Assembly (NCBI RefSeq): GCF_000282195.1
Contig: NZ_AKJT01000036.1
Span: forward strand, 62,001 to 126,000
Source: Pseudomonas sp. GM18
GTDB taxonomy: Bacteria > Pseudomonadota > Gammaproteobacteria > Pseudomonadales > Pseudomonadaceae
DNA: 64,000 nt
Reading direction: 5' to 3'
Below are positions 44,407 through 54,017 of this stretch, piece after piece (the first letter of the stretch is position 1; the number at the start of each line of letters is the position of its first letter). Made by a program: the position numbers and the translations under genes. The notes beneath the pieces were generated by a model. That model made no database searches, was not told the DNA's origin, and saw nothing but the letters and a program-made list of their open reading frames with translations.

Positions 44407-45153
44407 ATGACTGGACATGAAAAAGGCATGTTGCTCGATCACATGCAGAGTGACAACCGCCTGGATCCCGAGCACCGGATGCGCCTCGACAAGGCGATCC
44501 ACGTGCAGGGTCACGGCTGGGTGACCGGCCGCAACGGTGGTCGGCCCTGGACCCTGTCGCGCACCAATCGGGTGCTCGCCTGCCTCGGTGCACTGGTGAT
44601 TTTGCTGTTGATCTCCCCGGTGCTGCTGGGGCTGGCACTGGCAATCAAGTTCAGCAGCCCGGGGCCGGTGTTGTTCGTGCAGAAACGCACCGGCTACCGC
44701 GGCCGCATGTTCGGCATGTACAAATTCCGCACCATGGTGGCCAACGCCGAGGAGCTCAAGGAGTCCCTGCGGCATCTGAACAAGCACGGCGCCGACGCCA
44801 TCGACTTCAAGATCGACGACGACCCGCGGATTACCCCCATCGGCAGCTTCCTGCGGCGCAGCAGCCTCGATGAGTTACCGAACCTGATCAATGTGGTGAG
44901 CGGCGACATGCGTTTAGTCGGCCCGCGACCCACCTCGTTCAATGCCCATCGTTACAAGGACAGCCATCTTGCACGCCTGAGCATCTACCCCGGCATGACC
45001 GGCCTGTGGCAGATCTCCGGGCGCAGCAATATCGACTTCGACCAGCGCGTTGAGTTGGACCTCACCTACATCGCCGAGCAGAGCCTGTTGCTTGATCTGA
45101 AGATTCTGTTGAAAACCCCCTTCATCGTATTCAACGGCCACGGAGCGAGTTAA
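44407..45153 (+). CDS. initiating undecaprenyl-phosphate sugar phosphotransferase
   Basis: A 248-residue bacterial sugar transferase (PF02397, WcaJ/WbaP C-terminal domain) with one membrane segment (about 58-78). Conserved blocks VQKRTGYRGRMFGMYKFRTM, LRRSSLDELPNLINVVSGDM, VGPRP and PGMTGLWQISGRS are intact. It loads the first sugar phosphate onto undecaprenyl phosphate and so starts the repeat unit. The large N-terminal domain of full-length WcaJ is absent. Ribosome site GGAGG. Confidence 0.9.
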   Translation: MTGHEKGMLLDHMQSDNRLDPEHRMRLDKAIHVQGHGWVTGRNGGRPWTLSRTNRVLACLGALVILLLISPVLLGLALAIKFSSPGPVLFVQKRTGYRGRMFGMYKFRTMVANAEELKESLRHLNKHGADAIDFKIDDDPRITPIGSFLRRSSLDELPNLINVVSGDMRLVGPRPTSFNAHRYKDSHLARLSIYPGMTGLWQISGRSNIDFDQRVELDLTYIAEQSLLLDLKILLKTPFIVFNGHGAS

Positions 45154-45798
45154 ATGGACGGTTCATCGAACAACAGCCTGACCATCGCCAGCCCGAGCGA
45201 GTCCAACCTGACCTCGACCGTGCTCGACCTGGATCTGCGGATCCTTTTTCTGACCGCTGCCAACGCAGGCACGGGCACCACCACCAGCGCCCTGGCGCTG
45301 GCCAGCCAATTGGCGGCAATGAGCAGCGGCCAAGTGCTGCTGGTGGACGCCAGCCAGTCGGCGGGCAACCTCACGCAACAGCTGGGGCTGAGTAAAGAGC
45401 GCGGCTTTCGCGACCTGCTGTTCAACGACTCCCCGCCGTTGCTGCAGGACTGCCTGGTGAACGTCTCCAGCCTGCCCTTCCACATCCTGCCGAACGGGCG
45501 GCACATCCGCGGCACCGAGCACCTGACGAGCGAACAGCTGAACCCGTTGCTCGAGCAGTTGGTCGATCGGTATCGCTTCGTGGTGATCGACGGCGATGCG
45601 GTGTATGCGGCCGTCGACACCCTGGTCATCAGCACTCTGGTGGACGGCGTGATCATGGTGGTGCGCGCGGAAGACACCCGCTGGGAAGTGGCCCAGGCCG
45701 CGGCTCAGCGCCTGACCCAGGCCGGCGCGAAACTGGTGGGCAGCGTCTTCAACCGACGCAAGTACTACATGCCCAAATGGCTCTACAAAAACCTGTAA
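45154..45798 (+). CDS. CpsD/BY-kinase-like P-loop protein lacking the Walker A lysine
   Basis: A 214-residue homologue of the cytoplasmic part of bacterial tyrosine kinases (CpsD/Wzc C-terminal). The Walker A segment reads ANAGTGTTTSA where the family has GEGKS/T, so the nucleotide-binding Lys is Thr. Walker A' (VLLVDAS) and Walker B (FVVIDGD) are kept in form. The C-terminus, KYYMPKWLYKNL, has three tyrosines but no long tyrosine cluster. It is directly in front of the export and co-polymerase genes. I infer a structural or regulatory partner without normal kinase activity. Confidence 0.75.
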   Translation: MDGSSNNSLTIASPSESNLTSTVLDLDLRILFLTAANAGTGTTTSALALASQLAAMSSGQVLLVDASQSAGNLTQQLGLSKERGFRDLLFNDSPPLLQDCLVNVSSLPFHILPNGRHIRGTEHLTSEQLNPLLEQLVDRYRFVVIDGDAVYAAVDTLVISTLVDGVIMVVRAEDTRWEVAQAAAQRLTQAGAKLVGSVFNRRKYYMPKWLYKNL

Positions 45799-45821
45799 GC
45801 ACCCACCTGAAGGATGAAGTC

Positions 45822-46844
45822 ATGAATGCCAAAGTGCTTGTCCTGCTGTTGCTACCGCTTGCAGGTTGCTCCAGCACCAGTGAAACCCAGAACATGCCGG
45901 TGCAGATCCTCACGGCCGAGCCGGCCAACGCCCAGGCCACCGACATGCCCAAGGTCGAACAGACCTTGCGGCCCAAGGACGTGCTGGACGTGATCTTCCA
46001 CGTCAGCACCAGTGGCTCGGAGGCTTACCGCATTCAGCCCGGTGACCAGGTCGCCCTGAACTTCACCGCGGCCAGCCAGCTCAACGGCACGCAACTGGTG
46101 CTGCCCGATGGCACCATCGAACTGCCGGGGGCCAACACCGCGGTGAAAATCGGCGGGATGACCTCGGTCCAGGCCCGGGAGGAAATCCAGCGCGCCTATA
46201 ACCGCAAAGCCCTGTTCCAGCCCAATCGCAACCAGTTGACCGTGCTGGTCACCAGCCCGCTGAGCAACGAGCAAAACCTCAAGAGCGCCCTGAACCACCC
46301 CGCTACCGGCATGAGCCGGGAGATCACCGTGGGCAACGACGGCTATGCGAGTTTCCCGGAAATCGGCTCCGTGCCGCTGCAAGGCATGACCGTCAACCAG
46401 CTCGAAACGTTCCTCAATCAACGTTACGCGCAATTGCCGGGACGGATGACAGTCGACGTCATGCTCAAGTCCACATCGGGCAACGAAATCTATGTACTGG
46501 GTGAAGTCGGGCAGCCGGGCTCCTACCCGATTCGCCGCCCGGTCTCGGTGCTCGAAGCGTTGACCCTGGCCCGTGGCACCAGCGTCAAGGCGCGCCTCGA
46601 TTCGGTGGTGATCATGCGCCGCACCGGCAACCAGGTGCAGGCCGTGCACTACGACGTGGAAAAAGCCTTGGCCGGTGACGCGTCGCAGATTGCTTACCTG
46701 CAACCGGACGACATGCTCTACGTACCCAAGACCAAACTGGCCAGCGCCGGCGAACTCGCGCGGCAACTGGCGGACGTGGTGTTGTTCCAAGGGGTCGGCT
46801 TCAGCTTCGGCTACCGCGTCGACAACAAAGGCAGTAACAACTAA
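45822..46844 (+). CDS. polysaccharide export lipoprotein (Wza-type)
   Basis: From ATG 45822, with AAGGA upstream, a 340-residue outer membrane lipoprotein (lipobox LPLAGC, Cys16). The Poly_export domain (YRIQPGDQVALNF onward) and SLBB-type repeats (GEVGQPGSYPI, and LQPDDMLYVPKT at the end) are visible. It forms the outer membrane passage for the polymer together with the Wzz-type protein encoded next. Confidence 0.88.
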   Translation: MNAKVLVLLLLPLAGCSSTSETQNMPVQILTAEPANAQATDMPKVEQTLRPKDVLDVIFHVSTSGSEAYRIQPGDQVALNFTAASQLNGTQLVLPDGTIELPGANTAVKIGGMTSVQAREEIQRAYNRKALFQPNRNQLTVLVTSPLSNEQNLKSALNHPATGMSREITVGNDGYASFPEIGSVPLQGMTVNQLETFLNQRYAQLPGRMTVDVMLKSTSGNEIYVLGEVGQPGSYPIRRPVSVLEALTLARGTSVKARLDSVVIMRRTGNQVQAVHYDVEKALAGDASQIAYLQPDDMLYVPKTKLASAGELARQLADVVLFQGVGFSFGYRVDNKGSNN

Positions 46845-46861
46845 AGCTCAGGTGACCGATC

Positions 46862-48457
46862 ATGAACCCAAAGGAAAACTACCTGCATGAGTTCTTCAGG
46901 ATCTTCTTCGCCAACAAGCGGTTGGTGAAGCGAATCTTCCTGATCTTTGCAGTGATCGCCCTGCTCCTGCCGCTGGTGCTCAAACAGAGCTTCGATATCA
47001 CCGCGCAGGTGCTCGTGCAGTCCAAAAAACTCTCTCAGGGAGACGCCACCACATCCCTGACCCAGGGCGACGCCTCTTTCATTCCGCCGTCACTGGCAGA
47101 CATGGAAACCGAGAGCAATATCCTGCGCTCGCCGGCCCTGATCCGTCAGACCATCAGCGACCTGCAGGCCAAAGGCGAGTACACGCCCAACCCCGGGGCC
47201 TTCAACAAACTGGTGACCGAACCGATCCAGCGTTTCGTGACCAACCCCTTGCGTGAATACGTGATCAACCCGGTGCGCGGCGCGCTCGGGCTTGCAATCG
47301 ATCCGGTGCGGGACACCACCCTGGATACCTTCACCCAGGAGGCCATCGATAGCCTGAAGATCGACACCCTGCCCGGCTCCAACGTGATCTCCATTATCTA
47401 CAGCTCAAGCGATCCGACCCAAGGCACCCGGTTTGTCGCAACGATGTTGCAAAACTACCTGGCCAGCCGTCAGGAACTGCAATCGATCGACCTGCCACAG
47501 AGCTTCTACGAAACCAAGAAGAAGCAGTATCAGGTGCGGCTCGATGGCCTGGAAGGCACTCGACTGGCGTTGCTCGAAAAGATCGGCGCGTCCGATCCGA
47601 AGGAAGAAATCACCTTCCGCCTCAACGCCATCAACACCGAGGAAGAGAACCTGAACCAGTATCAGGATCGCTTGCTGCAAAGCCAGCGCTGGCTCGACTA
47701 CCTGAAAACCGCGCTGGCGGCGGCCAACAATACCACTCGGCTCAACGACTACACCTTCCCTTTCACCTTCACCACCACGGTGGACAACATTGCCTTCGAA
47801 GACCGGGAGATCCGGCAGATCGGTGAGCAACTGACGACTCAAGTCAGCCGCTACATGAACGACCTGGCGGTCTTCCAGCCGGGCAGCGAACCGATGCTGC
47901 TGGCCCGCGAGCAAATTACCCGCACCCGCCAGCAGTTCCTGAAAATCGTCAGCAACCGGATTCAGGAGCGCACCAGCGACCTGGCCATTGTCACCTCGGT
48001 GATCAACCAGAAAACCGCGCGCATCGCCGAGTTCAAGAACCGCATCCACCAGTTGCAAGTGGCGCAGAGCAAGTTGCAGCAGATGGATACCGAGATCAAT
48101 GCCTTGCACGCGGCGTTCTCCACCTACGCCCAGCGCTTTGCCGAAAGCAGCACCGCCCGCGCGCTGGACAGCGATTTGTCCAACGCCCGGGTGCTCAGCC
48201 CGCCGTTCGAACCGACCGAGGTGGCGTTTCCCAAACCGCTGCTGATCATTCCGTTCGGGATGCTGACCGGTCTGCTGCTGGCGATTGCCTTCGTCTACGT
48301 GCGTGAGTTCTTCGATCACAGCTTCAAACATCCAGCGCAAATCACCCATGAACTGGGCTTGCCGGTGCTGTTGGTGATCAACGATCAGGACGCTTTGCCG
48401 AACAACCCGCACAAGAACTGGACCGTGCCTAGCTTCATGTATTGGGTGCGCCATTGA
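46862..48457 (+). CDS. Wzz/GNVR-type polysaccharide co-polymerase
   Basis: A 531-residue inner membrane protein with membrane segments near 22-42 and 455-475 and a long helical periplasmic part between them (coiled-coil from about 215 to 410). It has the Wzz N-terminal form and the GNVR-like C-terminal PPFEPTEVAFPKPLLIIPFG. There is no fused kinase; its cytoplasmic P-loop partner is the separate protein at 45154. It sets chain length and joins Wzy to the export channel. Confidence 0.87.
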   Translation: MNPKENYLHEFFRIFFANKRLVKRIFLIFAVIALLLPLVLKQSFDITAQVLVQSKKLSQGDATTSLTQGDASFIPPSLADMETESNILRSPALIRQTISDLQAKGEYTPNPGAFNKLVTEPIQRFVTNPLREYVINPVRGALGLAIDPVRDTTLDTFTQEAIDSLKIDTLPGSNVISIIYSSSDPTQGTRFVATMLQNYLASRQELQSIDLPQSFYETKKKQYQVRLDGLEGTRLALLEKIGASDPKEEITFRLNAINTEEENLNQYQDRLLQSQRWLDYLKTALAAANNTTRLNDYTFPFTFTTTVDNIAFEDREIRQIGEQLTTQVSRYMNDLAVFQPGSEPMLLAREQITRTRQQFLKIVSNRIQERTSDLAIVTSVINQKTARIAEFKNRIHQLQVAQSKLQQMDTEINALHAAFSTYAQRFAESSTARALDSDLSNARVLSPPFEPTEVAFPKPLLIIPFGMLTGLLLAIAFVYVREFFDHSFKHPAQITHELGLPVLLVINDQDALPNNPHKNWTVPSFMYWVRH

Positions 48458-49545
48458 ACGGGCCGCTCAACGCCAGCGCGCTGCCGATCATGCATTTGAT
48501 CAGCAGCGGCGGCTTTTATGGCGCTGAGCGGATGTTGCTGGACCATTGCCTGGCGACGCCGGGACACCACCAGGTGCTGTTTCTGGATGCGCCGCAGGCC
48601 CTGATCGACCGCTTCCGCGAGGCCGGGATCGACTGCCGCGCTTTCGCGGGACTGGGGCAATTGCTGGGTCATTTACGTTATCGGCGGGCTGAACATCCGC
48701 TGATCAATACGCACAATTTCAAAGGTCTGGTGTTTGGCTGGGTCGGCGCGACATTGTTGGACTTGCCGTTGGTGATTACCCAGCACGGTTTCACCCCACG
48801 CAGTCGCAAGCAACGCTTCTACGGCTGGCTGAGCCTGCAACTGTGCCGCACGGCGTCGGTGAATCGGGTGGTGTGCGTGGCCGAAAGCATCGCGGTGCTG
48901 CACCGCAAGGCCAGTGTTCGAACGGAGAAGCTGCAAGTGATTCCCAATGGTCTGCCAACCGCCAACGGTCTTCTGCCCCACAACGCCAGACACCCACGCT
49001 GGCTGGCGGGCTACGTCGGTCGGCTGACCCATGAAAAAGGCCCGGACCTGTTTCTCGATGCGCTGATCCCGCTGTGTCAGCAACACCCACAACTGGACGC
49101 GGTGATGCTCGGCGATGGCCCGGAACGGGACCCCCTGCAGGCGCGAATAGCCGCCACCGGTTTGCGCAACCGCATCACCCTGCCGGGTTACCAGACCGAC
49201 ATGAACCGCTGGTGGCCGCAACTCGATGCGCTGGTGATCAGCTCGCGCACCGAGGGCACGCCGATGATTTTGCTCGAAGCGATGCAGGCCGGAGTGCCGG
49301 TGGTGGCGTTCAGCGTCGGCGGAATTCCCGATGTGCTGGAGGATCGGCACAACGGCCTGCTGGCGCCCCCCACCGACAGCGTCGCCCTCGCCCGGCAGCT
49401 CGACACGCTGCTGAGTGAGCCGGCACTGGCTGGCGAACTGATCGACAACGCAAAACGTACGCAACAGGACCGTTACGACCTGAAGGCCTTGGCCGAACGC
49501 TGGTCGCAGCTTTATATCCGTACTGCACGGGAGGCACGCACGTGA
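48454..49545 (+). CDS. glycosyltransferase family 4
   Basis: A GT-B fold protein of about 363 residues. N-terminal GGFYGAERMLLDHCL and C-terminal GYVGRLTHEKGPDLFLDAL, TEGTPMILLEAMQAGVPVVAFSVGGIPDVL are typical of retaining GT4 enzymes, with the acidic E-x7-E in the nucleotide-sugar site. The start is uncertain: TTG 48454 overlaps the co-polymerase stop (TTGA) and is preferred; ATG 48490 lacks a ribosome site. It adds one sugar of the repeat unit. Confidence 0.85.
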   Translation: MNGPLNASALPIMHLISSGGFYGAERMLLDHCLATPGHHQVLFLDAPQALIDRFREAGIDCRAFAGLGQLLGHLRYRRAEHPLINTHNFKGLVFGWVGATLLDLPLVITQHGFTPRSRKQRFYGWLSLQLCRTASVNRVVCVAESIAVLHRKASVRTEKLQVIPNGLPTANGLLPHNARHPRWLAGYVGRLTHEKGPDLFLDALIPLCQQHPQLDAVMLGDGPERDPLQARIAATGLRNRITLPGYQTDMNRWWPQLDALVISSRTEGTPMILLEAMQAGVPVVAFSVGGIPDVLEDRHNGLLAPPTDSVALARQLDTLLSEPALAGELIDNAKRTQQDRYDLKALAERWSQLYIRTAREART

Positions 49546-50909
49546 TCTTTCCGCTCTCGATCGTCAGTCTGCTCGCCCTGGTCTGCCTCGGTTTGCTGGC
49601 CAGCCCTTTCCCCTATCTGGCGCCCGGCGCGGTGCTGGGCATGGTCGCTGTCGGTGTTCTCTACCGAAAACCCGCCTGGGGGTTGTTGGGCATCGCGGCG
49701 CTGGTGCCGTTCGAAGGTTTCTTCAAGGGCAGCGCGCTGTCAGGCACCAAATTCATCGGTGCGTCACTGGCCCTGATCCTGATGTTGCAACTGGCCATTC
49801 ACCAGATTCCGTCCGAGCGTCTGCGCAGCAACATCTGGCGCTTCCTGATCGGCTTCGTGGTGTTGTATCTGTTGAGCATGATCAATACCGACAACATGGA
49901 CATGTCCCAGAGTCATCTGCGGGACATGAGTGTCGGCATGGTGCTGTTTGTGATCACCTTGCTGATCGGCCGTGAGTTGAACCTCGATCTGTTCGCCCGG
50001 CTGGTGACCCTCAGCGTCGCCGCGACCTCTGTGCTGGCCATGTTCTCCACCAAGTATCAGGACCAGGGCCGCGCCGCCGGGCTGCTGGAAGACGCGAACT
50101 CGTTTGCCCTGCTGATCGCCTTCGCCGTACCGTTGGCCCTGCTGCTGGTGATCCGCGGCCCGAACCTGTTGCACCGATTGTTCTGGGGCGGCTGCTGCAT
50201 TTTGCTGCTGGGCGGCATGACCAAGACCGATTCCCGTTCCGGGCTGGTGGTCCTGTTCCTGAGCTTGATGATCGGCGCCTGGCACTACCGCGCGCAGTTG
50301 CCACGCATCCGGCCGCGCCACTTGGGTTTTGCCATGCTCGGCCTTGCGATCGTGATCCCGGTGGCGACTTATTCGATGCCGGCTGGTTACCTCAAGCGCA
50401 TCCAGTCCTTGAGCGTCTTGAAAGAAGGCTCCAAAAGCCAGGACGAATCCCTCGGCCGCCGCGCGTCATACCTTGTGGTCGGCAGCCAGATCATTCGTGA
50501 GCATCCGTTACTCGGTTCCGGCCCCGGCACCTTCCCGCTGCACTACGCCACCTCCGGTTACGCCAAGGTGTTTTCCGCCAACCGCAAGCCCGGCGACTTG
50601 TACCGTCGCGCTCACAACACGTACATGGAAATCTTCAGTGAACTGGGGATTCCCGCCGGGCTGCTGTTCGTCGGCATGCTGGGCCTTGGGATGTATAACC
50701 TGGTCCGCGCCCGTCAAGCCTGGATGCTGCGACGGGATTGGGAACAGGCCGACCTGATCACCCACCTGGGCATAAGTTATCTGTCGTTGACACTGTTTTT
50801 GATGTTCCTCAGCGCGCCGAATCACAAGTACCTGTGGATCATGCTCGCCCTGACCTGGGTGTTGCGCCTCAAGGCGCAAGAACGTCCGCTGACGGAGCCC
50901 GTGGCATGA
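49542..50909 (+). CDS. Wzy-type polymerase / O-antigen ligase family protein
   Basis: A 455-residue protein with ten or more membrane segments and the Wzy_C domain; the periplasmic loop holds the conserved HPLLGSGPGTFP and RAHNTYMEIFSELG motifs. Start GTG 49542, eight bases after GGAGG, overlaps the previous stop by four bases (GTGA). It should polymerise lipid-linked repeat units in the periplasm. Confidence 0.87.
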   Translation: MIFPLSIVSLLALVCLGLLASPFPYLAPGAVLGMVAVGVLYRKPAWGLLGIAALVPFEGFFKGSALSGTKFIGASLALILMLQLAIHQIPSERLRSNIWRFLIGFVVLYLLSMINTDNMDMSQSHLRDMSVGMVLFVITLLIGRELNLDLFARLVTLSVAATSVLAMFSTKYQDQGRAAGLLEDANSFALLIAFAVPLALLLVIRGPNLLHRLFWGGCCILLLGGMTKTDSRSGLVVLFLSLMIGAWHYRAQLPRIRPRHLGFAMLGLAIVIPVATYSMPAGYLKRIQSLSVLKEGSKSQDESLGRRASYLVVGSQIIREHPLLGSGPGTFPLHYATSGYAKVFSANRKPGDLYRRAHNTYMEIFSELGIPAGLLFVGMLGLGMYNLVRARQAWMLRRDWEQADLITHLGISYLSLTLFLMFLSAPNHKYLWIMLALTWVLRLKAQERPLTEPVA

Positions 50910-51874
50910 ACCGCATCAGCATTGCCATCCCGATGTACAACGAGGCCAGACACATCGGCCGCACCTTGCTTGCCGCGAAAAAAGCCGCGCAGGCCGCCGG
51001 GATGGAATGCGAGCTGATCGTGGTCGATAACGGCTCCGACGATCAGGGCCCGCACATCGCTCGCCAGCTCGGGGCGCAGGTGCTGGTGCTGCCCGGGCTG
51101 CTGATCGGCGCCCTGCGCAATCGCGGGGCGGCGATGGCGACAGGCGAATGGCTGGGTTTCATCGATGCCGATATCGAAATGCCCGAGGACTGGCTCACGC
51201 TGTTGTTGAGCATCCAACACGCGGTTCAGGTCGACGTCCTGGGACTGGACCTGCACACCCCGGCCGAAGCCCCGTGGTATGCCAATGCCTGGCAACGCCG
51301 CACGTTGCGCCCGAACGATGAAACGCTGAAAACAGTGCGATGGCTGCCCAGTTCCAACCTGTTGATGCGTCGTCCATGGTTCGACAAGGTCGGCGGCTTC
51401 AACGAAAACCTGCGCACCGGCGAAGACAAAGATTTCACCATGCGCCTTTCCCACTCTGGCGCACGCCTGCTGTCCGTCAACCAGAGCGTTGCCCTGCATT
51501 GGGGTTACGAGAGCAGTTGGCGCGAATGGATGGGCAAGGAGTTCTGGCGTCAGGGCAGTCACCTGCAATTACTGCGCAGCCACGGCATGAATCTGCGTTT
51601 ACTGCGTTTCCCGATGCTATCGATCATCGCCTGGGTGTTGGATTTCATGGCGCTATCCGCCCTGCTCAACGGCTCCCCCCGACTGGCGCTATGCATGCTG
51701 TTCGTCACCAGCCTGCCAGCGCTCGCCCAAAGTCTGCGCCAGAGCCTGAAACACCGCGACCTGCGCCTGATGCTGCAACTCTGGGGCCTGCATTGGGTGC
51801 GTCTGCACCTGGCCGGTGCCGCGTTCATCCTGAGCCTTTGTCGCTGGAATGCCAGGAGACCCGCCCGTGGCTGA
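50906..51874 (+). CDS. glycosyltransferase family 2
   Basis: A 322-residue GT2 enzyme. The GT-A start ISIAIPMYNEARHIG, VVDNGSDD, the metal DxD as FIDADIEMPEDW and the C-terminal GEDKDFTMRLS are present. Two hydrophobic stretches near the C-terminus (about 240-300) attach it to the membrane. Start ATG 50906 overlaps the polymerase stop by four bases. Confidence 0.87.
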   Translation: MNRISIAIPMYNEARHIGRTLLAAKKAAQAAGMECELIVVDNGSDDQGPHIARQLGAQVLVLPGLLIGALRNRGAAMATGEWLGFIDADIEMPEDWLTLLLSIQHAVQVDVLGLDLHTPAEAPWYANAWQRRTLRPNDETLKTVRWLPSSNLLMRRPWFDKVGGFNENLRTGEDKDFTMRLSHSGARLLSVNQSVALHWGYESSWREWMGKEFWRQGSHLQLLRSHGMNLRLLRFPMLSIIAWVLDFMALSALLNGSPRLALCMLFVTSLPALAQSLRQSLKHRDLRLMLQLWGLHWVRLHLAGAAFILSLCRWNARRPARG

Positions 51875-53003
51875 ATTCGTGTTCTGGTGGTGCCTGTTAT
51901 TGCCGGTGTATGCCTGGCTCGGCTACCCGCTGCTGCTGACACTGCTCGCGCCGTTGTTTGCGGCGCCCCGTCATGAGCCCGCACAACCGATGAACGTGAG
52001 CATCGTCATTGCCGCGCACAACGAGGCCCAGTACATCGAAGAAAAGCTGCGCATCCTGCTCGCCCAGGATTATCAGGCGCGCTCGCTACAGATCATTCTG
52101 GCCAGCGACGGCTCCACCGACGACACCGTGGCCTGCGCCCACAAAGTCATCGACCCGCGCATCAGCGTGCTCGATCTGCCCCGTCAGGGCAAGGCAACCA
52201 CCTTGAATGCCGCCGTCGCCCTGAGCATGGGCGAGATTCTGGTGTTTACCGATGCCGACAACCAATGGTCAACCGACACCCTCGGCCAATTGCTCGCGCC
52301 CCTGGCCGATCCACAGGTCGGGGCCTGCGCCGGGCACATGTTGATCCCGGTGGCGGGCCAGGGCCTGAGCCTGGGCGACAGCCTTTATCGGCACTACGAA
52401 GGCTGGCTGCGCATGGTGGAAAATCGCACCGGCTGCATGGTTTCCGCCGACGGAGCCCTGCTCGCCCTGCGCCGCGAGTTGTTCCAGAACGTGCCGGTGG
52501 AGGTCAACGATGATTTCTTTATCAGTACCTGCGCGCCGGTGGCGCTCAAACGCATTGTCTATGTGCCCACAGCCCGGGTGATCGACCAGGGCGTCGATGA
52601 GATCGACAAACAATGGCGCCGTCGTCTGCGCGTCACCGTCGGTGGCCTGCAGAGCCTGGCCCAGCGTCGGGAACTGTTGAACCCCTGGCGCCATGGCTTG
52701 TATGCGATTGCGCTGATCAGCCACAAACTGATTCGACGCCTGGCCCCGGTCCTGTTGCTGCCATTGTTGCTGAGCAACTTCTGGTTGTGGAACGTCCATG
52801 GCTTCTATCGCTTGAGCCTGATCGCGCAACTGCTCGGTTATGCGGTGGCCATCGCCGGCCTGCTGGATGTGCAACACCGTTTGCCCAAACCCTTTCGCCT
52901 CGCCGGCTTCTTTCTGGTGACCCTTGCCGGGATGAGTATCGGCCTGTGGCAGTTCCTGCGTGGACAGCGGTACGCGCAGTGGAACCCCGAGCAAAATCGT
53001 TGA
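51867..53003 (+). CDS. membrane glycosyltransferase family 2 (processive-type topology)
   Basis: A 378-residue GT2 with one N-terminal membrane segment and three or four C-terminal ones, a layout shared with IcaA/HasA-like enzymes. Motifs: NVSIVIAAHNEAQYIEEKL, LASDGSTDD, FTDADNQW, and KQWRRRLRVTVGG, close to the QxxRW motif of processive enzymes. Start GTG 51867, eight bases behind AGGAG, overlaps the previous gene. Confidence 0.85.
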   Translation: MAEFVFWWCLLLPVYAWLGYPLLLTLLAPLFAAPRHEPAQPMNVSIVIAAHNEAQYIEEKLRILLAQDYQARSLQIILASDGSTDDTVACAHKVIDPRISVLDLPRQGKATTLNAAVALSMGEILVFTDADNQWSTDTLGQLLAPLADPQVGACAGHMLIPVAGQGLSLGDSLYRHYEGWLRMVENRTGCMVSADGALLALRRELFQNVPVEVNDDFFISTCAPVALKRIVYVPTARVIDQGVDEIDKQWRRRLRVTVGGLQSLAQRRELLNPWRHGLYAIALISHKLIRRLAPVLLLPLLLSNFWLWNVHGFYRLSLIAQLLGYAVAIAGLLDVQHRLPKPFRLAGFFLVTLAGMSIGLWQFLRGQRYAQWNPEQNR

Positions 53004-53015
53004 AAGGACCGCGCC

Positions 53016-54017
53016 ATGGCGATCAGACAACTATTAAAACGCACCAGTGGCTGGCTCTATCTCAACTCGCCGGTAGGCCGTCACCAACTGCACGGTGCCG
53101 GGGTGATCCTGATGCTGCACCGGGTGCTGCCCAATGACCGCGCCGCCGACCTGCCCCATCGCAACGAACTGTGCGTCGGACCGAAAGGCTTTGCTCACCT
53201 GCTGCTCTGGTTGAAAAAACACTTCGATTGCGTGCCGCTGATGGAAATTCTGCAACCCGGCACCGCCATGTCGGAGCGCCCCAAAGTCACGCTGACCTTC
53301 GACGATGGCTGGCGCGACAACGCGCTGAATGCCTTCCCGTTGCTGAAAAGGTATCAGATGCCGGCGAGCATTTTTCTCTCCACCGACTTCATCGGCAGCC
53401 GGCAACGCTTCTGGTGGGAAAGCCTGGGGGAAACCCTGTGGCACAGCCACGGTGAAAAAGCCCGGACGCACTTGATTGAATGCCTGCGACAGATCGGGCG
53501 ACCGTTACCGGTGCTGCTCGATGATCTGGATGTGCAGCGCCGAAGCCTGGCGCTTTTGCATTTTCTGCAAAGCCTGAAAAGCCTGCCGCCGGGCGAACTG
53601 AACCGGCTCACCGATCAATGCCCTGAAGAATCGTTGCCCCAGGCGCTGGACTGGCATCAAGTGCGCGCGCTGGAAGCCAGCGGGTTGATCCGCTTCGGCC
53701 CTCACGGCGCCAGCCACACGATCCTCACCGAGCTTGACGATCAACACCTGGATGAAGAACTGAGCCGCAGCCGCAATGCACTGTTGAACGGCTGCAACCG
53801 GCCGCTGCCAGTCTACTGCTACCCCAATGGCGACCATGATGCGCGGGTGCGCGAACACGTGGCCGATCACGACTTTGCGTTTGCCCTGGGCACCGCCAGC
53901 GGGATTTACCGTGGCGTCGACGATCCATTGGCCTTGCCACGGATCGGCATCAGCCAGCGCACGGCACGCAATCCGGAGTTGCTGTCGTGGCGCATCTACC
54001 GCGGAGCCCGGCCATGA
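53016..54017 (+). CDS. polysaccharide deacetylase (NodB-like)
   Basis: A 333-residue NodB-domain protein. Motif 1 LTFDDGWRDN gives the catalytic and metal Asp pair; the metal histidines are in GPHGASHTIL. No signal sequence is evident, so it may act on the lipid-linked unit on the cytoplasmic side. It would remove acetyl groups from an amino sugar. Ribosome site AAAGGA. The next gene overlaps it by four bases. Confidence 0.86.
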   Translation: MAIRQLLKRTSGWLYLNSPVGRHQLHGAGVILMLHRVLPNDRAADLPHRNELCVGPKGFAHLLLWLKKHFDCVPLMEILQPGTAMSERPKVTLTFDDGWRDNALNAFPLLKRYQMPASIFLSTDFIGSRQRFWWESLGETLWHSHGEKARTHLIECLRQIGRPLPVLLDDLDVQRRSLALLHFLQSLKSLPPGELNRLTDQCPEESLPQALDWHQVRALEASGLIRFGPHGASHTILTELDDQHLDEELSRSRNALLNGCNRPLPVYCYPNGDHDARVREHVADHDFAFALGTASGIYRGVDDPLALPRIGISQRTARNPELLSWRIYRGARP

